Part shown: positions 35,184 through 44,240 of the stretch, piece by piece
How the letters are laid out: every line of letters begins with the position of its first letter
How positions within the stretch are numbered: position 1 is the first letter of the stretch
DNA from: Dokdonella fugitiva
GTDB lineage: Bacteria; Pseudomonadota; Gammaproteobacteria; Xanthomonadales; Rhodanobacteraceae
NCBI RefSeq assembly: GCF_014138265.1
Contig: NZ_JACGXL010000002.1
Location: forward strand, 248,001 to 312,000
Direction of reading: 5' to 3'
Length of the DNA: 64,000 nucleotides
The notes under the pieces: generated by a model
Told to the model about the DNA's origin: nothing
The model's input: the letters and a program-made list of their open reading frames with translations, nothing else
The model's database searches: none
Position numbers and translations under genes: made by a program

Positions 35184-37715
35184 TCAGGCCTGCGTCGACG
35201 CCGCGGCTTCGCTGCGCGTGAGCTCGGCCTGCTTCTCGGGTGTCAGCTTGAGGATGCCGTGGCGGATCTCGCGCGAGAGGATCACGCGCGCATCCTTGGC
35301 GACTTCCTCGAGCGTGAGGTCGAAATCGAGCTTGCCGTTCTCGTCGGCCCACACCACGCGCCGCTCGCGCAGTTTCTGGATGAAGCCGCGGAACAGGCTG
35401 CGATCGAAGAACTCCGGCGCATTGAGTTCGTGCAGCAGCGACAGGCGCTGCGCGCTGAGGTAGCACAGGTTCTCGAGTTCGCCCGCGGTCAGCGTGTGCG
35501 GGCCGTTCTTCACGAGCAGCGCGAGACCGATGTAGTAGCGCTCGATCGCCGGCAGCAGCGTGTGCGCGAGCGCGCGCAGGCGGAACGCGGGATCGCTCTG
35601 GCCCGGGCCGCGCTCCATGATGCGACCGTCGGCGTCCGCCTCGAGCAGCCCCTGCGCGATGAAGAAGTCGAGCGTCTTCTGGATGCGCTCGCCGAACTCG
35701 TCCTCGCTCCACGGCAGGAACAGCTCGGCCTGCACGAACGGGTAGATGAGACGGCCGAGGCGCAGGATCGACGTGCGCGCGAGGCGCCGGTTGTTGAGGA
35801 AGCAGCAGGCGACCCACGACGCGGTCGCGAACAGATGCGTGACGTTGTTGCGGAAGTAGCTCAGCAGGACGCCCTGCTTCGCGTCGACCGTTAGCACGTC
35901 GCCGAGCGGGTGCGCGACGCGGCGGATCCACTGCATCTTCTCGCCGTAGGCGATGATCTCGGCCGGACCGAGCGACGTCAGCGTGACGCGCTCGGAATAC
36001 GGCAGCGTCGAGAGCAGCGCCTTGTATAGCTCCAGCTGCGCGAGCAGGTCGGCCTCGGCCATCGCGTGCTTGGGCGTCGCGAGCAGCGCGACCGCGAGCA
36101 GGTTGATCGGGTTCGCGTGCGCGGCGCGGTTGATGTTGACGAGGATGCGCTCGCCGAGCGTGTCGACCGCGGCCTTCAGCCACGCGGGCTTCGCGTCCGG
36201 GTTCTCCGCCGCGCTCCTCCAGTCCGGCGCGATCTGGTCGAGCAACGGGGTGAGGAACAACGGCTCGCCGAAGTTGACCGTGACCGCACCGTAGTTGTCG
36301 CGCAGCGCGCCGAGGCCGCGCAGCAGCGCGCCCCACGATTCCTTTTCCTTCGGCTTGCCCGAGAGCTCGCCGATGTAGGACTCGCCCTCCATGATCTTCT
36401 CGTAGCCGATATAGACCGGCTGGAACACCACCGGCCGCTCCGGCTGGCGCAGGAAGCTGCGCAGGGTCATCGACAGCAGGCCGCCGCGCGGTTCGAGCGT
36501 GCGCCCGGTGCGCGAGCGGCCGCCCTCGATGAAGTACATCAGCGAGATGCCGCGCGCGATGAGCTGGCTCATGTACTCGCGGAACACCGTCGAGTAGAAC
36601 GGGTCGCTGAAGCTGCGCCGCAGGAAGAACGCGCCGCCGCGCCGGAGCAGCGGGCCGATCAGCGGCAGGTTGAGGTTCACGCCTGCGGCGATGTGCGGCA
36701 CGGTGAGCCCGTTGCGGTACAGCAGGTACGGCAGCAGCGCGTCGTCGGTGGTGCTGCGGTGGCACGGCACGAACACGACTTCGTGGCCGGGCACGATCTT
36801 GCGCAGCTCGGCGAAGTGGTTCATGTGCACGCCGCGGTAGATCTTCTCCCACAGGCCGGTCAGCATGAACGATGCCGAGCGCACGACCAGGTGCGACTGG
36901 TCGGCGGCGATCTCCCACGCGAACGCGCGCGCCTTGCGCGCGGCCTTGTCGCGATCGATGCCTTCCTTGCTCGCGTTGGTGTCGATCGCCTGCTGCACGG
37001 GCGCGGCGTTGACGACGCCGTCGATGAGCGTGCGTCGATGCGACAGGTCGGGCCCGATCACCGCGGCGCGGATGCGGCGGAAGTGCGCGCGCAGGATGCG
37101 CTGCAGCTTGCGCACGCCGCGCTCGGCTTCCGGCTGGTCGGCGATGACTTCGCGCAACGACACCGGTGCGGCGAACTGCACGTGCGTGTCGCGGCCGTTG
37201 AGCGCGAGCGCGAGCAGCCGGCGGAAGCGGCCGACGACGACCCAGTTCTCCGAGAACAGCACGCTGAACCAGCCCGATTCGCGATCCGGCGCGCGGCCGA
37301 CGAAGATCGACACCGGCACGAGGCGCACGTCCTGTTCCGGATGCGCGCGCACGATGTCGGCGAGCAGGCTCAGCGTCTCCGAACGCGTCGGATGCGGCTG
37401 GCGGCCGAACACGCGTGGTCGGCGCGACAGCGCGACCACCGCGCGACGGCGCTTGATCGGCAGCTGGTCGGCGGCCGCGTAGGGCGAGGGCAGGCCGGCT
37501 TCGGCGCACGCCTGCTCGAGGATCAGCGTGTCGGACAGGCCGTAGCGTTCGATCACGTAGACCGTCGGGCGCGCGTCCTCGGGCAGCAGCGTGTGGACGT
37601 CTTCAGGCGTGCGATGGATGCGGATCCACGGGCGCAGCAATGCGCCGAACGCCTTGAGCCAGGCAGGCACCTGCGCGGCCTCGGGCGGGCGCGGCGCCGG
37701 TTGCGAGTCGTTCAT
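35184..37715 (-). CDS. plsB: glycerol-3-phosphate 1-O-acyltransferase
   Basis: 843 aa, somewhat longer than E. coli PlsB. Acyltransferase motif I, HRSTTDD, lies in VFVPCHRSTTDDALLPYLL (about residue 315), followed by GGAFFLRRSF, FIEGGRSRTGRTLEPRGG and FQPVYIGYEKIMEG. It transfers an acyl group to the sn-1 position of glycerol-3-phosphate, the first step of phospholipid synthesis, at the inner membrane. Start ATG at 37715. Confidence 0.96.
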   Translation of the reverse strand: MNDSQPAPRPPEAAQVPAWLKAFGALLRPWIRIHRTPEDVHTLLPEDARPTVYVIERYGLSDTLILEQACAEAGLPSPYAAADQLPIKRRRAVVALSRRPRVFGRQPHPTRSETLSLLADIVRAHPEQDVRLVPVSIFVGRAPDRESGWFSVLFSENWVVVGRFRRLLALALNGRDTHVQFAAPVSLREVIADQPEAERGVRKLQRILRAHFRRIRAAVIGPDLSHRRTLIDGVVNAAPVQQAIDTNASKEGIDRDKAARKARAFAWEIAADQSHLVVRSASFMLTGLWEKIYRGVHMNHFAELRKIVPGHEVVFVPCHRSTTDDALLPYLLYRNGLTVPHIAAGVNLNLPLIGPLLRRGGAFFLRRSFSDPFYSTVFREYMSQLIARGISLMYFIEGGRSRTGRTLEPRGGLLSMTLRSFLRQPERPVVFQPVYIGYEKIMEGESYIGELSGKPKEKESWGALLRGLGALRDNYGAVTVNFGEPLFLTPLLDQIAPDWRSAAENPDAKPAWLKAAVDTLGERILVNINRAAHANPINLLAVALLATPKHAMAEADLLAQLELYKALLSTLPYSERVTLTSLGPAEIIAYGEKMQWIRRVAHPLGDVLTVDAKQGVLLSYFRNNVTHLFATASWVACCFLNNRRLARTSILRLGRLIYPFVQAELFLPWSEDEFGERIQKTLDFFIAQGLLEADADGRIMERGPGQSDPAFRLRALAHTLLPAIERYYIGLALLVKNGPHTLTAGELENLCYLSAQRLSLLHELNAPEFFDRSLFRGFIQKLRERRVVWADENGKLDFDLTLEEVAKDARVILSREIRHGILKLTPEKQAELTRSEAAASTQA

Positions 37716-37836
37716 GCGTCGAGTCTATCAGGATGGCGGAACCACGCCCTCGCACGCGCATCGACGGAACGCGTCGATGCGCATGCGGGTAGCGCGGATC
37801 CGGCCGACGAGCGTGCCGCGCCGGGCGCGGCGCGCG

Positions 37837-38778
37837 TCAGCCCTGCTTCGGTTCCGCGGCCGGCGCGGTCTCGACCTGCGGCGCCGCGGCGGCCGGTGCA
37901 GCGGACTGCTCCGCGGCCTTTTCCTTGAGCTTCTCGATCGTCTGCTTGCCGTACCAGCGGCCGTCGACGTTGACCATCTCGGTGGTCGCGGTGAGCGGCG
38001 CGCCGAGCAGCGTGTACGACAGCTGCACCGATGCGGTCTTGCCGTCGTTCGACAACACCTGCGGCTTGATCGAATCGAGCGTCTGGTCGATCGAGAAGCC
38101 GTACACAGCGAGCGCGTCCTTGAGGCCGATGAACGCGATGCGCGCCTTCTGCATCGACTGGTCGTAACTGAGCGCGCGCGCTTCGTCGAGCGACTTGAGG
38201 TTCATGTCGCGCGCGGCCTTGGCGACGATCGCGATGACCTTCTTGATCGATTCGGCGTCGGTGAAGCGCGTCTTCACGACCCACGCCTGCAACGCATCGA
38301 CCGCGGCCACGGCCTGCGTGCGTTCGGCTTCCGACATCGTCTGGTTCTGCTGGATCATGTTCTTGACCCAGCCGGCGCCGGCCATCGCGTACATCGGCAG
38401 CTGCTGCTGGTACTGCGCGTCGAATTCCTTGAGCTTCGGCTCGATCTCGGCGAATAGCTTCTGCTCCGCGTCGGGCGCGGTCAGCTTCGCCATCGTCTCG
38501 TTGAACTGAGTGCGCTGTTCCTCGGTGATCGGCTCCTGGTCCTTGTCCTTGCCCCAGTCGGCCTTCGCCTTGGCGAAGTCGGCCGGCGGCAGCGCGTTCT
38601 GCATCAGGCCGGCGATGTCGCCCTGCTTGATCGACTGCACCGAGGCGAGGATCGCCGCGTCCGGCGTCGCCGCCGCCGCAGGTGCGGTCGCAGCGGTTTC
38701 GGCAGGCTTCTGTTCGCAGCCGGCGAAGAAGACGAGCAGCGACGCCGCGAGCGCCGCGCGGACCAGAGGCTTGACCAT
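37837..38778 (-). CDS. hypothetical lipoprotein, helical
   Basis: 313 aa from ATG 38778. A signal sequence (VRAALAASLLVFFAGC) ends in a lipobox-like FFAGC; the rest is helical and charged, with an Ala/Glu tail ending AAEPKQG. An internal region (AIAVDALQAWVVKTRF, DARALSYDQSMQKARIAFIG) and a late beta pair (SVQLSYTLLGAPLTATTEMV, DGRWYGKQTIEKL) are visible. The layout suggests an outer-membrane-anchored periplasmic protein. I do not recognise it. An upstream in-frame ORF overlaps a terminator, so 38778 is the supported start. Confidence 0.75.
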   Translation of the reverse strand: MVKPLVRAALAASLLVFFAGCEQKPAETAATAPAAAATPDAAILASVQSIKQGDIAGLMQNALPPADFAKAKADWGKDKDQEPITEEQRTQFNETMAKLTAPDAEQKLFAEIEPKLKEFDAQYQQQLPMYAMAGAGWVKNMIQQNQTMSEAERTQAVAAVDALQAWVVKTRFTDAESIKKVIAIVAKAARDMNLKSLDEARALSYDQSMQKARIAFIGLKDALAVYGFSIDQTLDSIKPQVLSNDGKTASVQLSYTLLGAPLTATTEMVNVDGRWYGKQTIEKLKEKAAEQSAAPAAAAPQVETAPAAEPKQG

Positions 38779-38862
38779 GAGCGTTCCCCAAGGGTTGGAA
38801 GGCCGCGAACTGTAGCAGCGCGCCGATACAGCGGCCACTATGCGCGGCCGCCCGTCCGCCAC

Positions 38863-38897
38863 AAAAAAATAAACCCGGGCGGCGGAGCCATCCGGGT
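38863..38897 (-). terminator. intrinsic terminator of the acid phosphatase gene
   Basis: On the minus strand ACCCGG (38897-38892) pairs with CCGGGT (38878-38873), with a 13-base loop, and is followed by TTATTTTTTT. It lies 159 bases downstream of the phosphatase stop at 39056 and upstream of the lipoprotein gene. A nearby CCGGCA/TGCCGG palindrome (38903-38915) is adjacent. Confidence 0.75.
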
Positions 38898-39055
38898 GGA
38901 ATCCGGCAGTGCCGGAGGAGGAAATCGTACGTCGTTCTCTGGGGGCTGTCCCGTCGGGCGACCGGTTCATCGGCCGGCCCGCAATTCCTGAGGACGATTG
39001 TACTTAGCGGATGGAGCTGAGGCAACACTTCATGTGTATACGAATAAGTAGTTGA

Positions 39056-39943
39056 TCAGTAACGAAGTTGATCCAGCTTGGCCGCACGCTGCCGCGTTTC
39101 GGGCTGAGCCCAGTCGTTGTTGAACAGCGCCGGCTCCCACGAACCGTAGGTCGGGTTCGGCAGCACGAACCAGCGCTCGCCGAACCAGTCCGCGTAACCG
39201 GACACGGCATCGCGGCGACCTTGCGGCGTGTTCGCCAGCACGTCGACGAAGTCGCCGAGCTGGTCGCCGAGCTGCAGCAACACGCGGTGCGTGCGCCCGA
39301 TCAGGCGGCGTCGGCAACCCTTTTCGCTACCCGACTGCTCGCAGCCGTCGACGACCGTGCCGAGGCCGAGGAACACGGGCTCCGCCACCGCGATCGGGAA
39401 GCCGGCCTTGCGCAGGTTCGCGAGCGTCGCGTCGTTGAGGTCCTGTGCACGATTGGACAGGTAGAACACGGTGACGCCGCGCGCGGCGGCGAGGCGCGTG
39501 AACTCGAGCGCGCCGGGCAACGGCTGCGCCGTTTCCTCGCGGCACCACTGCGACCACGTGAACTCGTCGAAGCGCTTGCCGTCACGCACGAGTCGCGCCT
39601 GGTACGGCGAGTTGTCGAGCACGGTCTCGTCGATGTCGAGGATCACCGCAGGCGCGAGTCGGCGCGCCTTGCCCGTGCGTTCCTCCCGTGGCAGCGCATC
39701 CCAGTCGCGATCCTTCAGCGCGTGCAGCAGCTGTTCGCCGGCATGACGGTACACCTCGCGATAGAGGAGATCGTGCTCGATCGCGGTCTGCGTCCACGCG
39801 ACCGCGTTGAGGTTGTCGTTAGCCGCGGGACCCGCGACGACCGGCGCTACCGCGGCCGGCGCGTCGGCGTGCGGACGCGTCGCCGCGCAACCGGCGAGCG
39901 CGCCGAGCGAGAGCGCGATCAGGAAAGGACGGACGTTCGGCAT
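39056..39943 (-). CDS. HAD-family 5'-nucleotidase, lipoprotein e(P4)-like acid phosphatase
   Basis: 295 aa. Lipoprotein signal MPNVRPFLIALSLGALAGC (lipobox LAGC). HAD motif I DIDETVLDNSPY (about residue 102; two Asp nucleophile/acid residues), motif II in VTVFYLSNR, and FGERWFVLPNPTYGSWE near the end. This family (Haemophilus e(P4)/HppA type) dephosphorylates nucleotides or NMN at the cell surface. The ATG at 39943 opens the signal peptide; the longer frame overlaps the divergent permease gene. Confidence 0.88.
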   Translation of the reverse strand: MPNVRPFLIALSLGALAGCAATRPHADAPAAVAPVVAGPAANDNLNAVAWTQTAIEHDLLYREVYRHAGEQLLHALKDRDWDALPREERTGKARRLAPAVILDIDETVLDNSPYQARLVRDGKRFDEFTWSQWCREETAQPLPGALEFTRLAAARGVTVFYLSNRAQDLNDATLANLRKAGFPIAVAEPVFLGLGTVVDGCEQSGSEKGCRRRLIGRTHRVLLQLGDQLGDFVDVLANTPQGRRDAVSGYADWFGERWFVLPNPTYGSWEPALFNNDWAQPETRQRAAKLDQLRY

Positions 39944-40061
39944 CGTGGCTCCGGGATTGGAAAGCGCGAGGGCAGCCCCTAGGATCAGGAGAGTGTATGA
40001 CACGCGCTCGCACGGACGCCCGTCCGACGCTGCCGCTCGCCAGCCATCGCCCGGGACGCCC

Positions 40062-41078
40062 ATGGATCCTTCGATCAGTTCGCGCATCCAGATCGCCTCG
40101 TACGTGCTCGCTGGCCTGGCGCTGGTGCTCATCCTCGAACTGCACCTGCTGCCTGCGTTGCTCGCCGGCCTGCTCGTCTACGCGCTCGTCGAGGCGCTCG
40201 CGCCGCCGCTGCAGCGGCATCTTCCCGGCGCGCGCGCGCACGGCCTCGTCGTCGCCCTGCTCAGCGTCGTCGTCGTCGGCCTGCTCACGCTCGCGATCAT
40301 CGGCACGGTGTCGTTCCTGCGACGCGAACTCGGCGAACCGGGCGCGCTGTTCGAAAGCCTGATGCCGCTGATCGATCGCGCGCGTGCGCAGCTGCCGCAG
40401 GTCGTGGTCGACCACCTGCCCGACAGCATCGACGACTTCCGCACTGCGGCGGTCGAGTGGCTGCGCGCGCACGCGTCGCAGCTGCAGCTCGCCGGCAAGA
40501 CCGCCGCGCGCGTCGTCGTGCACCTGCTCATCGGCATGGTGCTCGGCGCGATGGTCGCACTCGCCGACGCGGCGACGCATCCGGACAAGCGCCGCGGCCC
40601 GCTGGTCGAGGCGCTCATGCAGCGTTGCCGCAGCCTCGTCGCCGCGTTCCACGACATCGTGTTCGCGCAGGTGAAGATATCGGCCGTCAACACGCTGTTC
40701 ACCGCGATCTTCCTGCTCGTCGTGCTGCCGCTGTTCGGCACCAGCCTGCCGTTCGCGAAGAGCCTCGTGGTCGCGACGTTCATCGCCGGCCTGTTGCCCG
40801 TGGTCGGCAACCTCATCTCCAACACGCTCATTTTCGTGGTCGGCCTGTCGCTGTCGTTCGGCGTGGCGATCTCGGCGCTCGTCTACCTCATCCTTATCCA
40901 CAAGCTCGAGTACTTCCTCAACGCGCGCATCGTCGGCACGCAGATCCGCGCGCGCGCCTGGGAGCTGCTCATCGCGATGCTGTTCATGGAAGCCGCGTTC
41001 GGCGCAGCCGGCCTCGTCGCCGCACCGATCTACTACGCCTACCTCAAGCGCGAGCTGTCGACGCTGAAGCTGATTTGA
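40062..41078 (+). CDS. AI-2E (PerM)-family transporter
   Basis: 338 aa with about eight membrane helices: ASYVLAGLALVLILELHLL and ALLAGLLVYALVEALAPPL at the N terminus, LVVALLSVVVVGLLTLAIIG, and a C-terminal bundle TLIFVVGLSLSFGVAISALV. This is the PerM/YhhQ-type exporter family including AI-2 exporters and permeases. Substrate unknown. ATG at 40062 precedes DPSISSRIQ. It converges with rhtA, which ends 8 bases away. Confidence 0.88.
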   Translation: MDPSISSRIQIASYVLAGLALVLILELHLLPALLAGLLVYALVEALAPPLQRHLPGARAHGLVVALLSVVVVGLLTLAIIGTVSFLRRELGEPGALFESLMPLIDRARAQLPQVVVDHLPDSIDDFRTAAVEWLRAHASQLQLAGKTAARVVVHLLIGMVLGAMVALADAATHPDKRRGPLVEALMQRCRSLVAAFHDIVFAQVKISAVNTLFTAIFLLVVLPLFGTSLPFAKSLVVATFIAGLLPVVGNLISNTLIFVVGLSLSFGVAISALVYLILIHKLEYFLNARIVGTQIRARAWELLIAMLFMEAAFGAAGLVAAPIYYAYLKRELSTLKLI

Positions 41079-41085
41079 ACCGCGC

Positions 41086-41967
41086 TCAGGCCGGGGGCGG
41101 GATCGCGTCGGGCCGGCGCAGGCTGAGCGCGGTGCCTGCCGCAGCCGCGACGATCGCCGCGATCGCGAGCCATTGCAGCGGGTCGAGGCGCTCGCCGAGG
41201 AAGGCCGCACCCGCTGCCGCCGCGAGCGCAGGTTCGAGGCTCAGCAACGTGCTGAACGTGCGCGACGGCAGGTGGGTCAGCGCGATCATCTCGAGCGTAT
41301 AGGGCAAGGCGGAACTCAGCACCGCGACGCCGAGCGCGAACGGCAACAGCGACGGCGACAGCAGCGCCGAGCCGGCATGCGCGAATCCGATCGGAACCGC
41401 GAGCAGTGCGCCGATCGAGGTGCCGAGCGTCGCCGCGTCGGCGCCGTAGGACGCTCCGGCCCGCTTGCCGAGCACGATGTAGAGCACCCAGCCGACGCCG
41501 GCCGCGAGCGCCAGCGCGACGCCGAGTGGGTCGAGCGAGCTCGCCTGTTCGCGCAACGGCAGCAGCATCAGCAGCCCGACCACCACCAGCGCGACCCAGA
41601 CGAAGTCGACCCAGCGGCGCGACCCGAACAACGCGAGCGCGAGCGGACCGGTGAACTCGAGCGCCACCGCGATGCCGAGCGGGATCGTGCGCAGGGACAG
41701 GTAGAACACGAGGTTCATCGCGCCGATCGCGAGGCCGTAGCCCCACAGCGCGCGCCAGTCCCTGCCCGCGTGCGAACGGCGCCACGGGCGCCGCCACGCC
41801 AGCAGGATGAGCGCGGCGAGGCCGAGCCGGTAGGCCGTCGCGCCGGCGGCACCGACCGCGGGAAACAGGTGCTTGGCCACCGCCGCGCCGCACTGGTAGG
41901 ACAGCATGCCGACCAGCAGTGCGCCGATCGCGAGCAGGATGCGCGTGAAGTTCGAACGCGTGGACAT
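41086..41967 (-). CDS. rhtA: EamA-family exporter, RhtA-like
   Basis: 293 aa, ten membrane helices in two EamA repeats. RhtA-type landmarks: MLSYQCGAAVAKHLFP, PLGIAVALEFTGPLALALFG, VGWVLYIVLGKRAG and LTHLPSRTFSTLLSLEPALAA. E. coli RhtA exports threonine and homoserine. The 41967 ATG is chosen at the first helix rather than the longer frame to 42030. Confidence 0.85.
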   Translation of the reverse strand: MSTRSNFTRILLAIGALLVGMLSYQCGAAVAKHLFPAVGAAGATAYRLGLAALILLAWRRPWRRSHAGRDWRALWGYGLAIGAMNLVFYLSLRTIPLGIAVALEFTGPLALALFGSRRWVDFVWVALVVVGLLMLLPLREQASSLDPLGVALALAAGVGWVLYIVLGKRAGASYGADAATLGTSIGALLAVPIGFAHAGSALLSPSLLPFALGVAVLSSALPYTLEMIALTHLPSRTFSTLLSLEPALAAAAGAAFLGERLDPLQWLAIAAIVAAAAGTALSLRRPDAIPPPA

Positions 41968-42070
41968 GCAGGCAGGCCGGAGCAGGATGTGCGGCGATCT
42001 TCGCAGATGTCGGGCCGGCGCATCCCGCACGCGCGTGCGCCTGCTGCCAGCCCGTGTCAGCAGTAACGGG

Positions 42071-44050
42071 TCAGTCGGCGAGCAGGCTCGCGAGGCGGGC
42101 GATGTGCGAGGTCGCGAGTTCCTGCTTGTGCGCGGCGTCCTGCTCGGCGTCGCGGCCGCTCCAGTGCAGGTCGTCCGTCGGCAACTCGGCGAGGAAGCGG
42201 CTCGGCTGGTTCGCGATGATCTCGCCGAAGCGCTTGCGGCGTTTCGCGTACGACAGCGACAGCTGTTCCTTCGCGCGCGTGATGCCGACGTAGAGCAGGC
42301 GGCGTTCCTCCTCGATGCGGCCTTCCTCGACGCTGCCTTCGTGCGGCAGGGTCGTGTCGTCGACGCCGACGAGGAAGACGAAGCGGAACTCGAGTCCCTT
42401 GGCCGAGTGCAAGGTCATCAGGCGCGCCGCATTGCCGGGTTCGTCGCGATCGCCGTGGCTGAGCAGCGCGAGCTGCGCCGCGAGGTCGCCCGCCGCGCCT
42501 TCCTTCTGCATCGCGCGGAACCACTCGCCGAGCTCCTTGAGGTTCTCGAGCCGCCGCTCGCGCAACGCGGGTTCCTTCACCTGCGCGGCGATGTGCTCGG
42601 CATAACCGATGCGCCGCACGAGTTCGTCGACGAGATCGGCCGCCGGCATGCGCTCGGCCTTCGCCGCGAGTTCGCGCACGAGGGTCGCGAAGGCGACCAG
42701 CGACGACGCCGCACGGCCGGTGAGCTGGCCGAGCACGGCGTCGCTCTGCGCCGCGCGCAGCAGCGAGACGTGGCGCGCGCCGGCGAGTTCGCCGAGCTTC
42801 TCGAGCGTGGTCGCGCCGATGTCGCGCCGCGGCAGGTTGACCACGCGCAGGAACGCCGCGTCGTCGTCGGGATTGTTGGCGAGGCGCAGGTAGGCGAGCA
42901 GGTCCTTCACCTCGGCGCGATCGAGGAACGCGGTGCCGCCGGTCACGTGGTACGGCACGCGCGCGAGGCGCAGCGCCTTCTCCAGCGCGCGCGACTGGTG
43001 GTTGCCGCGATAGAGGATCGCGAATTCGTGCCATGGCGCCTTGTGCTTCTCGGCCAGATGCGCGATCGCGCCGGCGACGCACTCGGCTTCGTGCTCGTCG
43101 TCGCGGCATTCGAGCACGCGCACCGGCGGCCCTTCGCCCTGTTCGCTCCACAGGCGCTTCTCGAACAGGTGCGCGTTGTGCGCGATCACCTTGTTCGCGC
43201 AACGCAGGATGCGCCGGGCGCAGCGGTAGTTCTGCTCGAGCTTGACCACGCGCAGCTTCGGATAGTCGCGCGAGAGTTCGGCGAGGTTCTCCGGGTTGGC
43301 GCCGCGCCACGCGTAGATCGACTGGTCGTCGTCGCCGACCGCGGTGAACAGGCCGCGTTCGCCGGCGAGCGCCTTGACCAGCCGGTACTGCGCCGAATTC
43401 GTGTCCTGGTATTCGTCGACGAGCAGGTAGCGCAGGCGTTCGCGCCAACCCGCGCGCGCTTCCCCGTCGCCTTCGAGCACGCCGAGCGGCAGGCGGATGA
43501 GGTCGTCGAAATCGACCGCGTTGAACGCGGCGAGGCGGCGCTGGTAGGCCGCGTAGATCTCCGCCGCCTCGCGCTCGCGCGCGCCGGACGCGGCCACCGC
43601 GGCCTGTTCCGGCGTGAGTCCTTCGTTCTTCGCGCGCGAGACGAGCGACTGCAGCGCGAACAGCGCGTCCGGCTTGATCGCCTTCGGCGCGAGTTCCTTG
43701 ATCATGCCCTGCGTGTCGTCGGCGTCGAGGATGGAGAAACCGCGTCGCAGTCCGGCGCGCGCGTGCTCGATCTGCAGGAACTTCAACCCCAGCGCGTGGA
43801 ACGTGCATACCGTGAGACCTTCCGCGGCGGTGCCCGAGACGAGCTTGCCGACGCGCTCGCGCATCTCGCGCGCGGCCTTGTTGGTGAACGTGATCGCGGC
43901 GATCTTCGCCGCCGGCACCTGCCGGCGCTTGATCAGGTGCGCGATCTTCTCGGTGATCACGCGCGTTTTTCCCGAACCCGCGCCGGCGAGCACGAGCAGG
44001 GGGCCGTCGCAGTACTCGACGGCGGCGCGTTGTTGCGGATTGAGGCTCAT
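42071..44050 (-). CDS. rep: ATP-dependent DNA helicase Rep
   Basis: 659 aa, close to E. coli Rep (673). UvrD/Rep superfamily 1A motifs in order: Q motif SLNPQQRAAV, Walker A GAGSGKT (23-29), FTNKAAREMRERV, LLVDEYQDTN (Walker B), VGDDDQSIYAWRGA, VKLEQNYRC, VTLHSAKGLEF-like LMTLHSAKGLEFRFV and YVGITRAKEQL. It helps restart stalled forks. ATG at 44050 begins MSLNPQQRA. Divergent from the beta-helix protein gene. Confidence 0.95.
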   Translation of the reverse strand: MSLNPQQRAAVEYCDGPLLVLAGAGSGKTRVITEKIAHLIKRRQVPAAKIAAITFTNKAAREMRERVGKLVSGTAAEGLTVCTFHALGLKFLQIEHARAGLRRGFSILDADDTQGMIKELAPKAIKPDALFALQSLVSRAKNEGLTPEQAAVAASGAREREAAEIYAAYQRRLAAFNAVDFDDLIRLPLGVLEGDGEARAGWRERLRYLLVDEYQDTNSAQYRLVKALAGERGLFTAVGDDDQSIYAWRGANPENLAELSRDYPKLRVVKLEQNYRCARRILRCANKVIAHNAHLFEKRLWSEQGEGPPVRVLECRDDEHEAECVAGAIAHLAEKHKAPWHEFAILYRGNHQSRALEKALRLARVPYHVTGGTAFLDRAEVKDLLAYLRLANNPDDDAAFLRVVNLPRRDIGATTLEKLGELAGARHVSLLRAAQSDAVLGQLTGRAASSLVAFATLVRELAAKAERMPAADLVDELVRRIGYAEHIAAQVKEPALRERRLENLKELGEWFRAMQKEGAAGDLAAQLALLSHGDRDEPGNAARLMTLHSAKGLEFRFVFLVGVDDTTLPHEGSVEEGRIEEERRLLYVGITRAKEQLSLSYAKRRKRFGEIIANQPSRFLAELPTDDLHWSGRDAEQDAAHKQELATSHIARLASLLAD

Positions 44051-44240
44051 CGGCGCGAATTCGTCGGCGCGAACCGGAACGGTCGGGCGATTGTGCCGTG
44101 CGCAGGCCGCCGCCGACAGCTTGACAGGAGGCGGGACGCGTTCTGACGAGGCGCCCGGACACGAATCGCGTGGATCGTTGGGATTTTCGCCGCGCCGTCG
44201 CGTAACGGGAGGGGCCACCATCGCCCTTCATGGAGCCGCC

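Noticed and set aside
38863-38897. Riboswitch-like structure near the lipoprotein gene
   Set aside because: Explained by an intrinsic terminator on the minus strand for the phosphatase gene.
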